Of a DNA stretch of 64,000 nucleotides, positions 54,294 to 63,094 are shown one piece after another. Numbering within the stretch: position 1 is the stretch's first letter; the number at the start of each line of letters is the position of its first letter. The notes below the pieces were generated by a model that had not been told where the DNA came from, did not search any database, and saw nothing but the letters and a program-made list of their open reading frames with translations. The stretch covers positions 1 to 64,000 of the forward strand of contig SVFL01000007.1 of NCBI GenBank assembly GCA_015056885.1. The letters are read 5' to 3'. The translations under genes and the position numbers were made by a program. The DNA comes from Lachnospiraceae bacterium. GTDB taxonomy: Bacteria; Bacillota; Clostridia; Lachnospirales; Lachnospiraceae.

Positions 54294-55571
54294 TTATAAA
54301 AACTTCTCCTCAAACTCTCCTGCCGGTATAGGTCTGCTGTAAAAATACCCCTGAATCACATCACAGCCAAAGGAATAAGCTAAATCACGCTCTTCCTCCG
54401 TCTCTATTCCCTCAAAAACAACAGAATACTCAATGTCATGAAGCATCTGAATCAACGACTTCACAACTTTTTTCCCCTTCTCAGTCTTCAATCCCTTACA
54501 AGCAAACACCCTATCTAATTTAATGATATCCGCAGGGATGCTAGCTATCTGATTCAGATTGGAATATCCGGAACCAAAATCATCCACACTGACCTTAAAA
54601 CCATTTGCTCTCAATCTGTTAATCGCGTTAAATACGGAATCCTCCGCATCTGTTATGGTGGACTCAAGTACTTCTAATTCTACCAGCCGGGCAGGCACAT
54701 CGTATTTTTTTTGTAAAGCAATCACAAAATCCACAAAACTTTCCTTGGAAAAAGTAATGGGTGAAACATTTATCGACACAGAAAAAACCTCCCTGCCTTC
54801 TTCCAACCATTTTTTCTGAAGAGCAAAAATTTTTTCTATCATAAGCTCGTCCAGTTTACTAATCATACCGGTAGCCTCAAGAACCGGTATAAACCGTCCT
54901 GGAGGAATAATTCCGCCATCATCATCCGCCATACGCACCAAGGCCTCCGCTCCTACCACACAATCCTTGGATACAGAGTATTTAGGCTGTAAATAAACCA
55001 AAATACCATCGTTATCGCAGGCATGAACAAACTGATTTACAACTGCCATCTGATCTGTCTGCTGCTTAAAATCAGCCGGGTCATACACTTGGCATTTAAT
55101 ATTAAACTTACCCTTGGAAAGTTTTTTCGCAACATGCGCCTTATCAATAGCTACACGCACATCCGTTTCCCCATCCTCTAAAAAATACAGTCCGGTGTAC
55201 ACATGAATAAACACATTGGGATACTTTTCTGCCATCAATGCCTCAAAGCACTCATTCTTTTCCACCACTCTATTCACTTCTTCATCATGAGACAATCCCG
55301 AAACATCAAAAATCCCTCTGAACTGATCACAGCCGGTTCTACAAGCCGCAAGACAAGCAGGATTATCGATATAGAAAAAATGGGCAATCTCATTAATCAG
55401 CCGGTCTCCTTCTTCCATGCTGTATAAATCATTCACGTACTTGAAATTACTAATGTCATTGGTAATAAAAGCCAACTTACGTCCGCCTTCACTAACAATC
55501 TGCTCACATTCCCGAATAAATTCTCCTGTACCCAAAAGTCCTGTAAGATAATCATTGTTATTATATGCCAT
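54294..55571 (-). CDS. Soluble GGDEF-EAL protein, predicted c-di-GMP phosphodiesterase
   Basis: The 425-residue cytosolic protein has a degenerate GGDEF domain (8-165; GCDQF at the signature) and an EAL domain (180-425) with EALVRM, NVSP, VELEVLES, DDFGSGYSNLN, IKLDR, EGIET and QGYFYSRP. The catalytic metal ligands are retained. The degenerate GGDEF may bind GTP and tune the EAL activity. No sensor domain precedes it. GGAGG before ATG 55571 sets the start; the track start adds eleven residues. Confidence 0.9.
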   Translation of the reverse strand: MAYNNNDYLTGLLGTGEFIRECEQIVSEGGRKLAFITNDISNFKYVNDLYSMEEGDRLINEIAHFFYIDNPACLAACRTGCDQFRGIFDVSGLSHDEEVNRVVEKNECFEALMAEKYPNVFIHVYTGLYFLEDGETDVRVAIDKAHVAKKLSKGKFNIKCQVYDPADFKQQTDQMAVVNQFVHACDNDGILVYLQPKYSVSKDCVVGAEALVRMADDDGGIIPPGRFIPVLEATGMISKLDELMIEKIFALQKKWLEEGREVFSVSINVSPITFSKESFVDFVIALQKKYDVPARLVELEVLESTITDAEDSVFNAINRLRANGFKVSVDDFGSGYSNLNQIASIPADIIKLDRVFACKGLKTEKGKKVVKSLIQMLHDIEYSVVFEGIETEEERDLAYSFGCDVIQGYFYSRPIPAGEFEEKFL

Positions 55572-55625
55572 ACGCCTACCTCCATCTTTTGTTGCATAAA
55601 CCAACTGTAACCCACATCCGACGGC

Positions 55626-56516
55626 CTATCTGCATATTTCAAAAATAAATTCCGCATTCTTGTCCATTGCTTCATTTGCAGTCCGAAAAGGTGCCATCTG
55701 GAACACATGCCACATTCCTTTAAAAACTTCTATATGAGCGGAGACATTATCCCGCAAAAGATTCTGATACAACCGCTTAGAATCACTCAAAAGTATTTCA
55801 TTATCCCCCACTTGTATATATGTAGGAGGAAATCCTTTAAAATCCGCAAATAAAGGTGAAATCAACGGATTCTCCAAATCATGGCCATCTGCATAAGCAG
55901 TTACAACCCGGTCCATATAATCCTTGTCCAAAACCGGATCGGCTGCTGCTCTCGTCTCATAGGACTTACCGGAAGCTGTCAAGTCCGTCCATGGTGACAT
56001 GAGTATCAATCCTCTGGGAAGAAATCTTCCCTCCTCTTTTAATTTCAAGGTCAAAGCGAGGGCAAGATTGCCTCCGGCAGAATCTCCCGCCACAATCACA
56101 TCTCTCGCACCATATCCTTTGAGCATCAGATAATCCCATGCTTTCAGCGCATCCTCCAAGGCTGCCGGATAGGGATTCTCCGGTGCAAGTCTGTAGTCAA
56201 AACAAAATACATCCATAGAGGTGGAATCCGCCAGCTTATTAGTGATTGTCCTGGCATAAACCGGACTTCCTGTCGAATATCCGCCACCATGACAATATAA
56301 AATCACATGCTCCTTCATATATGGTCTGTTCGGGCTAATCCACTCTCCCTCCATACCGCCAACATCTACCGGTTTGTAAACCACTTCTTTGGAATTGCCA
56401 AAGATTGTTCCGATATAATCCTGCGACTGGCGCTGTTTATTTAAGTCTGTATTATCCACCAGACCATGTAATCGTTTTACCAACTGCATCAGATTCTGAT
56501 TTCTTTTGTCTGCCAT
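55626..56516 (-). CDS. Alpha/beta hydrolase of the hormone-sensitive lipase group
   Basis: The 296-residue esterase has the oxyanion motif YCHGGGYSTGS near 76, the nucleophile elbow VAGDSAGGNLAL near 142, an Asp in the QVGDNEILLSDS segment and the His in FKGMWHVFQM, so the triad is complete. It probably hydrolyses short acyl esters. AAGGAG precedes ATG 56516. It is the last gene of a run with a condensation-type acyltransferase and a DUF6320 protein, which suggests a shared small-molecule or lipid ester pathway. Confidence 0.9.
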   Translation of the reverse strand: MADKRNQNLMQLVKRLHGLVDNTDLNKQRQSQDYIGTIFGNSKEVVYKPVDVGGMEGEWISPNRPYMKEHVILYCHGGGYSTGSPVYARTITNKLADSTSMDVFCFDYRLAPENPYPAALEDALKAWDYLMLKGYGARDVIVAGDSAGGNLALALTLKLKEEGRFLPRGLILMSPWTDLTASGKSYETRAAADPVLDKDYMDRVVTAYADGHDLENPLISPLFADFKGFPPTYIQVGDNEILLSDSKRLYQNLLRDNVSAHIEVFKGMWHVFQMAPFRTANEAMDKNAEFIFEICR

Positions 56517-56525
56517 AAACACTCC

Positions 56526-57230
56526 TTAAAAATGAAGTCTTCTCCGCACTGCACTACGCAGCCTTCTTCTGGACAACATTGTAATAATGGTAATAGCCAA
56601 AACAATACAAATCGTCATAACAACTGCCGACCAACTTAGCATAATACGTCCATCCACATATCGGTCTATCAGACACTCAATCCCCGTACATAAAATTCCC
56701 ACCGCAAGATCAATATATAATGATACTGTTAAAAAGGACCTCGGCAATTTTTTGACTGCTATAGCTAATAATTCAGCTACCACAACCACCAACATGACAA
56801 TAGGTAACCCCAGCCCGTAACACCAGCCAAAGGAATCTACCATATGTGCCAACATATACAAATATAAAGATACAGCTAATCCATCCAAAAACAATGACGC
56901 ATATACCGATAATTTACGCCAAACAATTAACGGAACAATTGAAACCCAAAGGATTACGCACACACCAATAACTGCCAAAGACCATCTGGTCCCGGTAAAT
57001 ACCAACGCATTCAAAAGTCCGCATGTCACTGCCGCCGCAAGCACAAAAGTACTTAACAAAATAGCAAAATCATTTCTGTTTACAGCCTCCACAGTTCCTT
57101 TTTCCTCGGGAAAAGGAGTCCCATATACAGCCTGCATATCACGCCCGGGATGAATCACCGGCGTATTGCAAAGCACACATTTCTTGGCAGAGTTGTCAAG
57201 CTCCACTCCACAATTCACACAATATGACAT
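56526..57230 (-). CDS. DUF6320 zinc-ribbon membrane protein
   Basis: The 234-residue protein begins with a zinc ribbon (YCVNCGVELDNSAKKCVLCN) and then has six or so membrane helices, with a basic tail RRRLRSAVRRRLHF. The layout fits DUF6320, a family of unknown function found beside acyltransferases and hydrolases in Clostridia. It is spaced 2 bases after the acyltransferase and 9 before the hydrolase, so the three are an operon. Confidence 0.83.
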   Translation of the reverse strand: MSYCVNCGVELDNSAKKCVLCNTPVIHPGRDMQAVYGTPFPEEKGTVEAVNRNDFAILLSTFVLAAAVTCGLLNALVFTGTRWSLAVIGVCVILWVSIVPLIVWRKLSVYASLFLDGLAVSLYLYMLAHMVDSFGWCYGLGLPIVMLVVVVAELLAIAVKKLPRSFLTVSLYIDLAVGILCTGIECLIDRYVDGRIMLSWSAVVMTICIVLAITIITMLSRRRLRSAVRRRLHF

Positions 57231-57232
57231 AT

Positions 57233-58546
57233 CTAGACCTCTCTATTACTCTCTATCTTTACATGAATACCATCCTGTACCAACTTTCGGAAAAAATACC
57301 GCTCTACATCAGCCTCTACGATACCGCTTGTAAAATTAATGGTAAGAGTATCATCAAAGCTGATAATTGCACAGTTCGTACGATTGGAGAAGGGTTGCCC
57401 CATATAGATATCAAAACGCTCAATATACTTCTTCATCCCTTCCGGCACAAAAACCGCACCCATATTGGTCAGTCCCGCTGAAGAATTTCTATCCTGTACC
57501 CTTGCATAAAAAGATTTTACGGTAAAATCCTTGATAAACAAAGGAACCACACGAACAAAAGGATTCCTTTGCAGCTCTGCATTAGTGGTGATATCCCCTC
57601 TCAGAATCTTCTCATTCAGATAATAACGCATATAATTGTGTACATGAACCACAATGTCTTCAAAGGAATAGTCTCCCAGTCTCGGGTCTATTCCCGGATA
57701 AACCATGGTAATAAAATTACGCAATGTCTTAGAAGGGAAAAATCTTCTCAAATTCACCGGCATCGCAATCTTAACGGGACGAAGTCTTTTTCCTCCCCCC
57801 TCCATCTGTCGCTCCAAAAGAGCATACAAAAGTACAGCATTCAAATATTCCGTAATCGTCGCATTATATCCTTTTGCGACCTTTATAACCTCTGAAGTAG
57901 ACATAATGCCATCGATAATATTCAAGGTATAAAAAGGCTCCTTCGTTCCATGAACATGATATGCCTTCTCCTGAGGACGAGGCGGACACACCCTTGCATT
58001 GGCATACTTCATGTAAGCATCCTCAAGCTCCCCTTTATCCGGCTGAGAATCGATATCCAGAACAAAACCTTCATTCTCAATATCGTCATGTCCCAAGAGA
58101 CGTAAATAAGTTGCCGCGAGTGTCTGCAATACACACATTCCTCCCGTACCGTCTCCCAAAGAGTGATGCGCCTCCAATGCTATTCTGTTTTTATAGTAAT
58201 ATACACGAATCAAATACCTGTTATTTGCCTTAAAATACATAGGTTGGCAAGGATTTTGCACGTCTTCCTGTACAAAAGGCCCCGGTCTGTTATTCGGTTC
58301 CAGATAGCGCCAGAACAGACCCTTTCGTATAGCCGCCTTATAGGTAGGAAATCTGGGGAGTGTCATGTCCAGCGCCTGCTGTAACACTTGCGGATTAATC
58401 TCCTCTTTCAACAACACCGAGAGACGATATACGGAAGAAAAATCTCTCCTTTGCAAGGTAGGATACACAATCGCAGACAAGTCCAGCTTATACCAGATGC
58501 CATTTTGCGGAGTATTCAATTGTGACTTTGTTTCTAATGTTGCCAT
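57233..58546 (-). CDS. Condensation-domain-like acyltransferase
   Basis: A 437-residue protein of the CoA-dependent acyltransferase/condensation superfamily. The active-site motif HHSLGDGTGG near 130 is HHxxxDG, and the second structural motif near 390 ends in a C-terminal domain. It is similar to proteins annotated as alcohol acetyltransferase. It probably transfers an acyl group between small thioesters and alcohols or amines. No good ribosome site precedes ATG 58546 (only TTGAGAAT), and a hairpin lies just upstream, so translation may be controlled. Confidence 0.82.
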   Translation of the reverse strand: MATLETKSQLNTPQNGIWYKLDLSAIVYPTLQRRDFSSVYRLSVLLKEEINPQVLQQALDMTLPRFPTYKAAIRKGLFWRYLEPNNRPGPFVQEDVQNPCQPMYFKANNRYLIRVYYYKNRIALEAHHSLGDGTGGMCVLQTLAATYLRLLGHDDIENEGFVLDIDSQPDKGELEDAYMKYANARVCPPRPQEKAYHVHGTKEPFYTLNIIDGIMSTSEVIKVAKGYNATITEYLNAVLLYALLERQMEGGGKRLRPVKIAMPVNLRRFFPSKTLRNFITMVYPGIDPRLGDYSFEDIVVHVHNYMRYYLNEKILRGDITTNAELQRNPFVRVVPLFIKDFTVKSFYARVQDRNSSAGLTNMGAVFVPEGMKKYIERFDIYMGQPFSNRTNCAIISFDDTLTINFTSGIVEADVERYFFRKLVQDGIHVKIESNREV

Positions 58547-58564
58547 ATTCTCAATATCTCAAAA

Positions 58565-58601
58565 GGTGCAAGTCCTTAATACTTTAATAAGGCCTTACAC
58601 C
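58565..58601 (-). promoter_or_regulatory. Leader palindrome of the acyltransferase operon, operator or attenuator
   Basis: In the sense direction GGTGTAAGGCCTTA pairs with TAAGGACTTGCACC followed by TTTTGAG. It ends about 19 bases before the start codon. As DNA the left arm is nearly the same as the site at 58659-58677, so it may be a repressor operator; as RNA it may be a weak terminator. Confidence 0.6.
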
Positions 58602-58637
58602 TGATTAACGGGTTACATGTTAAATATCCATATCTAT

Positions 58638-58666
58638 ATTATAAAGGCGTTTTGAAACGGTGTAAA
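58638..58666 (-). promoter_or_regulatory. Promoter of the acyltransferase operon
   Basis: TTTACA, 17 bases, TATAAT on the reverse strand. The -35 box lies within the upstream operator-like site. Confidence 0.75.
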
Positions 58667-58677
58667 GCCTTATTAAA
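58659..58677. promoter_or_regulatory. Upstream operator-like site over the -35 box
   Basis: TTTAATAAGGCTTTACACC on the reverse strand is an inverted copy of TTTAATAAGGCCTTACACC at 58583-58601, matching at 18 of 19 bases. The two sites frame the promoter, 76 bases apart. Confidence 0.65.
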
Positions 58678-58796
58678 ACATTAAATTTCTATATAATCAG
58701 CACTCATATATTTTATTCTGTACCTCTTGTCAATGTTCCATGTTATCTTGAGAAAAATGGTGAAGACCTCACCGTGAAAACAGAAATATATAATGA

Positions 58797-58835
58797 TATA
58801 AAAGAAGAGTGCTAAGCAATCACTTAACACTCTTA
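58797..58835 (-). terminator. Terminator of tRNA-Leu(CAG)
   Basis: AAGAGTGTTAAG pairs with CTTAGCACTCTT, followed by CTTTTATAT on the reverse strand, 4 bases past the tRNA. Confidence 0.8.
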
Positions 58836-58838
58836 TCG

Positions 58839-58922
58839 TGCAGGAAAAGAGACTTGAACTCTCATGGTATTGCTACCACACGGACCTGAACCGTGCGCGT
58901 CTGCCAATTCCGCCATTCCTGC
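58839..58922 (-). tRNA. tRNA-Leu (anticodon CAG)
   Basis: An 84-base cloverleaf with acceptor GCAGGAA/TTCCTGC, discriminator A and long variable arm. The anticodon stem CACGG/CCGTG closes the loop TTCAGGT, anticodon CAG, which reads CUG. The T arm is AGAGTTCAAGTCTCT. The CCA end is not encoded. With tRNA-Leu(CAA) at 11.7 kb it is the second single-copy Leu tRNA of the window. Confidence 0.95.
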
Positions 58923-58933
58923 GAACAAATGTT

Positions 58934-58962
58934 ATTCTATACTATATCACAGGAAATGTCAA
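58934..58962 (-). promoter_or_regulatory. Promoter of tRNA-Leu(CAG)
   Basis: A near-consensus TTGACA, 17 bases, TAGAAT on the reverse strand, 12 bases before the mature 5' end. Confidence 0.82.
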
Positions 58963-59024
58963 TAGAATTTTGTAAAAAATTTAAACAATTTTAGAGAGTT
59001 CCCTAACCTTCCTATTGTTTGTTT

Positions 59025-59822
59025 TTAGAAATAACTGTTATAAAGATTACCTGTATTTAAAACAGAATTATAATCTCCATTCACAGTATATGTAGCTGCC
59101 TTGGATGCCTCACGCTCCGCAGAGAAATTAATCAAGGACGCCTGCGCAGATGTCTGATAACCATAGGAACCGGTCCCGTTAAACAATGATTTCACACTAT
59201 TCATATCCGCTTTCATAAAAGCATCCTTATTAACAGAAAGCTTGCCATCTTCGCCTACCGTGATACCAATCTTAGCGAGGGACTTCTCATTAGCCAATGT
59301 GGTGTTATTCATAGTATTAACACGATTGGTTACCGTCGAATTATCTGCAGAATTTGCAGCATCCAAAACTGCATTATAATCCTCTGCGAATGCACTTACT
59401 GCCTTATAAATTGCAGCGGTATCATACCCTTTCCCGGTAATTTCCATACCATTTTCATCCTTAGTAGTAATCTCCTTCTGTTTAAACAGAGACTTACTTC
59501 CGGTTTCCATAAGCGCATCTGCAGACTCCTTCAAGGTATCTGTTGCAGTCTGAACCTTATTGAGTTTCTGTGCATCCTCCTTGGTCACAACTTCTACAGA
59601 GGAATCTTTCTGCTCCGCAAGATTCTTAAGCTTACTATTGCCATCCTCCGCATAATACGCTTTCAAAAGCTTGCCGTAGCTGCCTGTCTTAATACTGGAA
59701 TAATCGGTCAAAAGACTTGTCAGACTTGCAAGACTGTTGGAACCGTTATTCTTATTGGAATTCAGCGAAGAAAACAAATAGGAATAATCATTCTTCATAT
59801 TCATATTGAAATTAATACCCAT
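59025..59822 (-). CDS. FliD-related protein, lone gene
   Basis: The 265-residue protein is Asn/Ser-rich at the start and has no signal peptide. Residues 140-240 resemble the C-terminal part of the flagellar cap protein FliD: FAEDYNAVLDAAN, SLAKIGITVGEDGKLSVNKD and VKSLFNGTGSYG. Full FliD is much longer and lies in flagellar operons; none are near. It may be a cap-like or secreted surface protein, or a regulator derived from FliD. GGAGG precedes the ATG. Confidence 0.68.
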   Translation of the reverse strand: MGINFNMNMKNDYSYLFSSLNSNKNNGSNSLASLTSLLTDYSSIKTGSYGKLLKAYYAEDGNSKLKNLAEQKDSSVEVVTKEDAQKLNKVQTATDTLKESADALMETGSKSLFKQKEITTKDENGMEITGKGYDTAAIYKAVSAFAEDYNAVLDAANSADNSTVTNRVNTMNNTTLANEKSLAKIGITVGEDGKLSVNKDAFMKADMNSVKSLFNGTGSYGYQTSAQASLINFSAEREASKAATYTVNGDYNSVLNTGNLYNSYF

Positions 59823-59966
59823 CTCACTACCTCCTTGTATGATAGCATCTTGCTACAAAACAGGGCATCCGTGCCCAACATCCATTTCCTCACTTATATT
59901 ATAGCATAAAAGCCTAAAAAAACAAGCCCTCGCCGCATAAAACCGCCCATTTTGCTACACTTTCTG

Positions 59967-61466
59967 CTATTCCCAGTTCCTTACAGCCTCCATATAATAC
60001 TCTATCATCCTAGGTCTGGAAAGACCATTAATCTCAACATTTGCCGCCAACTCATCTTTTCCAAAACAAAATAGTGCTTCCACGTTGTTCTCATCAAGAT
60101 ACCGGGTCTCTACATCCAATTGAAACACATCATCCATTTCTTTTTTTGACGCAAGATTAAAGCCCCAATCTCCAAATGCCGGCACCTGCAAATGATAGGG
60201 TTTCACAAAGAATCCTTCACTTTCCAGTGTTTTATTCACACACCAAAAAGCTTTTGATGCATAATAGGGACTGGTAGACTGCACTGTCATAATACCGTTT
60301 TCTGTCAGAGAATTGCCACACAAACGATAAAACACATTCGTATATAGCTTATTCAATGCTTCATTATTGGGGTCCGGCAAATCTACAATAATCACATCAA
60401 AAGGCTCTGTATTGTTTTCCAGGAATTTATAAGCATCCTGAATTACAATTGTCAGTCTGTCGCTTTTTAAAGAATTATCATTTAACTTATTAATATTCTT
60501 ATTTTCACTGCAAATTCGAATCATTTCTTCATCCAAATCCACAAGTGTAATATGCGTATCTTCATATTTGAGCAGTTCGCGGACAGCCATACCGTCTCCT
60601 CCGCCCAGCACCAACACCCTGTCTTTTTTCTCCGCTTTTGCCATGGGAACATGTACCAATGCCTCATGATAACGATACTCATCCATAGAACAAAACTGAA
60701 TATTTCCGTCAATATAAAGGCGCACGTCATCCCGGTGTTTCGTCATAACAATATGCTGATATTTGGTATGTTCCGACAAAATAACATTATCACGATACAG
60801 ACCATTCTCGATATAATTTGAAATATTCTCAGAAAAAAGCATTCCGATAACCATTCCTGCAAATAATACCGCAGTAGCAATCTTATACCCCCAAACACGC
60901 TTAATTCGTCCGGCATATTTGTAGATAATCAACATAGCCGCAACCAAATTCATAGTACCGGTTAAAAATGCAGTAGCAAAATACCCCAACTGCGGCAACA
61001 AAAGTAAGGGAAATGCAATAGATCCCACCAATCCACCAATATAATCAAAACTGAAAATAGAGGATATGGTTACACGCAGATTTTCCTCATCTCCCTCAAT
61101 AATACGTGTCAAAATAGGGATTTCAGCACCCACAAGAGTTCCAATTATAATAATCTCCAGATACATTACCAGCTGATAACTTTCCAGATATAAATTGGCA
61201 AGAAACAAAATCAAGGCACTAACTCCGCCAATTGCCCCCACTCCTATCTCAATACTCACAAACCAATTAAACAGATTATTCTTCATAAATTTGGAAAGAT
61301 AAGAGCCCAAACCCATGGCGCACATGTACAGTCCAATCGTCACAGAATATTGAAGTGTGCTGTCCCCTACCAGATAGGAACTCACCGCACTGATAATTAA
61401 TTCATAACAAATGGAACACCCTGATATAATCAGGGTGGTCAACATTAATAATTTATAATTTTTCAT
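59967..61466 (-). CDS. Membrane-fused spermidine synthase-like aminopropyltransferase
   Basis: Of 499 residues, 1-220 hold seven or so membrane helices (starting LLMLTTLIISGCSICYELI) and 235-499 a spermidine-synthase domain with the decarboxylated-SAM loop VLVLGGGDGMAVRELL, LVDLDEEMI, and the active-site DLPDPNNEALNKLYT and FY. Canonical SpeE is soluble and about 290 residues. A membrane-bound form suggests that the acceptor is a lipid or membrane protein. The ATG at 61466 starts one base after the DUF350 stop; the track start lies inside that gene. Confidence 0.88.
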   Translation of the reverse strand: MKNYKLLMLTTLIISGCSICYELIISAVSSYLVGDSTLQYSVTIGLYMCAMGLGSYLSKFMKNNLFNWFVSIEIGVGAIGGVSALILFLANLYLESYQLVMYLEIIIIGTLVGAEIPILTRIIEGDEENLRVTISSIFSFDYIGGLVGSIAFPLLLLPQLGYFATAFLTGTMNLVAAMLIIYKYAGRIKRVWGYKIATAVLFAGMVIGMLFSENISNYIENGLYRDNVILSEHTKYQHIVMTKHRDDVRLYIDGNIQFCSMDEYRYHEALVHVPMAKAEKKDRVLVLGGGDGMAVRELLKYEDTHITLVDLDEEMIRICSENKNINKLNDNSLKSDRLTIVIQDAYKFLENNTEPFDVIIVDLPDPNNEALNKLYTNVFYRLCGNSLTENGIMTVQSTSPYYASKAFWCVNKTLESEGFFVKPYHLQVPAFGDWGFNLASKKEMDDVFQLDVETRYLDENNVEALFCFGKDELAANVEINGLSRPRMIEYYMEAVRNWE

Positions 61467-61467
61467 A

Positions 61468-61899
61468 TTAGCAAATAACTCCGCTGATAACAATTGCAAG
61501 GCCAACAAAAATGCCAAACACCATGATACCTGCAGCAACATTGCCTCTTCCGATTTCATCATTCAAACGATACTTTTTATTGATAATATCTACAATAAAA
61601 TAACCCAGAATAAAAAATACTGTACCTATTACAAAATAAAGAGCACTGCTCAACATACCGGTAAGCAATGTTTCCTCTACCGCTTCCATTGTCGGTGACA
61701 TAATCGCTGCACGAAGAATGATACCAATACCAATAAAGGAACCTGCCGTAAGCCAGCCTACCGCCTGATTTCCTTTCTGTATCTCAGCAGGGAAATCACA
61801 AGGCACAAGTAAATCTATCAACCAGTTTCCCAACATCATCAATAAAATACCCAAAAAAGAATACGCCGCTACTACTAAGATTTCACTTATAATTTCCAT
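61468..61899 (-). CDS. DUF350 membrane protein
   Basis: The 143-residue protein has four helices in two similar halves, each with a GN.A pattern: IQKGNQAVGWLTAGSFIGIGIIL and IGRGNVAAGIMVFGIFVGLAIV. This duplicated form is DUF350 (YjfL), of unknown function, found near PspA-like and polyamine genes. AAGGAG eight bases before ATG 61899 sets the start. It lies between the DUF4178 and SpeE-like genes. Confidence 0.9.
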   Translation of the reverse strand: MEIISEILVVAAYSFLGILLMMLGNWLIDLLVPCDFPAEIQKGNQAVGWLTAGSFIGIGIILRAAIMSPTMEAVEETLLTGMLSSALYFVIGTVFFILGYFIVDIINKKYRLNDEIGRGNVAAGIMVFGIFVGLAIVISGVIC

Positions 61900-61949
61900 A
61901 TCATTGTCTCCTTGTATTAACAAATATTTTATGTATCATTACTGATTTT

Positions 61950-63092
61950 TTACTTACCACTACTGATTCCACCACCGGAAGAAGTTCTTGTACTGGTACT
62001 TGTCTGCCTTACAGAAGAAGAATATGTCCTGTAAGTGTCCGAACTGTTCGGAGTAATCGTAGAATCTGTATACGTTGTGTATGGTGACGAATATTTATCA
62101 TATTTTGTAGAATCAGACTTATAACCTCTGGAATAATAATATCTTCTGTAGTATCTGCTACTGTGACTTCTTCCGCGATAAACGTCTGAATCATTGGAAT
62201 ATGCATATTCTCTGGAGGAAATCTGCACTAAAACTTCGTCATCCTCCGACTCGTAAATATAACAATATTCTTTCTCGGTAAGGATTCCGATACTATTATC
62301 TCCATCCTCTGTATTCTGCTGCACATCATCTGTTTTACCGTCAATAGCTCTAATAATATCTTTTGCTGTAGAATCAATCGTCAGGGATGATTTATATACA
62401 TCTGCATTCTTACCTGTTTTGCCGGTAATTGAAGTTTTGTACTCATAAACCGTTGACTTTTCCAAATACTTGGATATCTTTGGTGTACTACTTATATTAT
62501 TTGACAAAATAGAAACTAATCCAAATATAATAAAGACCACTACACCAATTGCTGCAATAACGGAATTATTATTCCTTGAATATCCGCTATAGGAGCTGCC
62601 ACCATAGGAAGTGCCACTATAACCGGAAGAGGAATAACCACTACTTTGAAAACCATTCGTCTGATATCCTCCTGTTCCGGATGACAGATACTCTACCTCG
62701 TTTTCATCCAGATAATATCCTTTCGAAAACTCCTCTCCATCATCCCATACCTCAGAAGAAATAATGAACTCCTCTGTGGGATCTTCGTATTCTGTAAAGC
62801 TGGCACTGTCTCCCTTTGAAACATCCACATCACCCCATGCACCGTCAACTACTTCCACGCCTTTGTCTACCACATGATAGCCACCTGTGGATACATTGTG
62901 AACCACTGTGGAAAGTGAATATTCTGCATAAGATGCATCATAACTCAACCATTTCTCACCACTGCCCTGATTCGGTCTGATTTTGTACTCGAACCATGTA
63001 CAATTGTCATTTAGATTTCGGTATAAAATTTTACCTGTTACACGATAAATGTCACCATCTACCCGTAGTGTATCACCTAATTGATACTCCAC
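61950..63092 (-). CDS. DUF4178 membrane protein with Ser/Tyr/Gly-rich linker and tail
   Basis: Residues 1-115 are a DUF4178 beta domain (LGDTLRVDGDIYRVTGKILY, WFEYKI, WLSYD). A Gly/Ser/Tyr-rich linker (130-170) leads to one membrane helix (178-198), a second folded region (DUF-less) and a low-complexity Ser/Thr/Tyr/Arg-rich tail ending SGGGISSGK. DUF4178 is known from clusters with SpeD, SpeE-like and DUF350 genes. The repetitive Tyr/Arg-rich tail is unusual. It starts 2 bases after speD. Confidence 0.85.
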   Translation of the reverse strand: MEYQLGDTLRVDGDIYRVTGKILYRNLNDNCTWFEYKIRPNQGSGEKWLSYDASYAEYSLSTVVHNVSTGGYHVVDKGVEVVDGAWGDVDVSKGDSASFTEYEDPTEEFIISSEVWDDGEEFSKGYYLDENEVEYLSSGTGGYQTNGFQSSGYSSSGYSGTSYGGSSYSGYSRNNNSVIAAIGVVVFIIFGLVSILSNNISSTPKISKYLEKSTVYEYKTSITGKTGKNADVYKSSLTIDSTAKDIIRAIDGKTDDVQQNTEDGDNSIGILTEKEYCYIYESEDDEVLVQISSREYAYSNDSDVYRGRSHSSRYYRRYYYSRGYKSDSTKYDKYSSPYTTYTDSTITPNSSDTYRTYSSSVRQTSTSTRTSSGGGISSGK

Positions 63093-63094
63093 TC

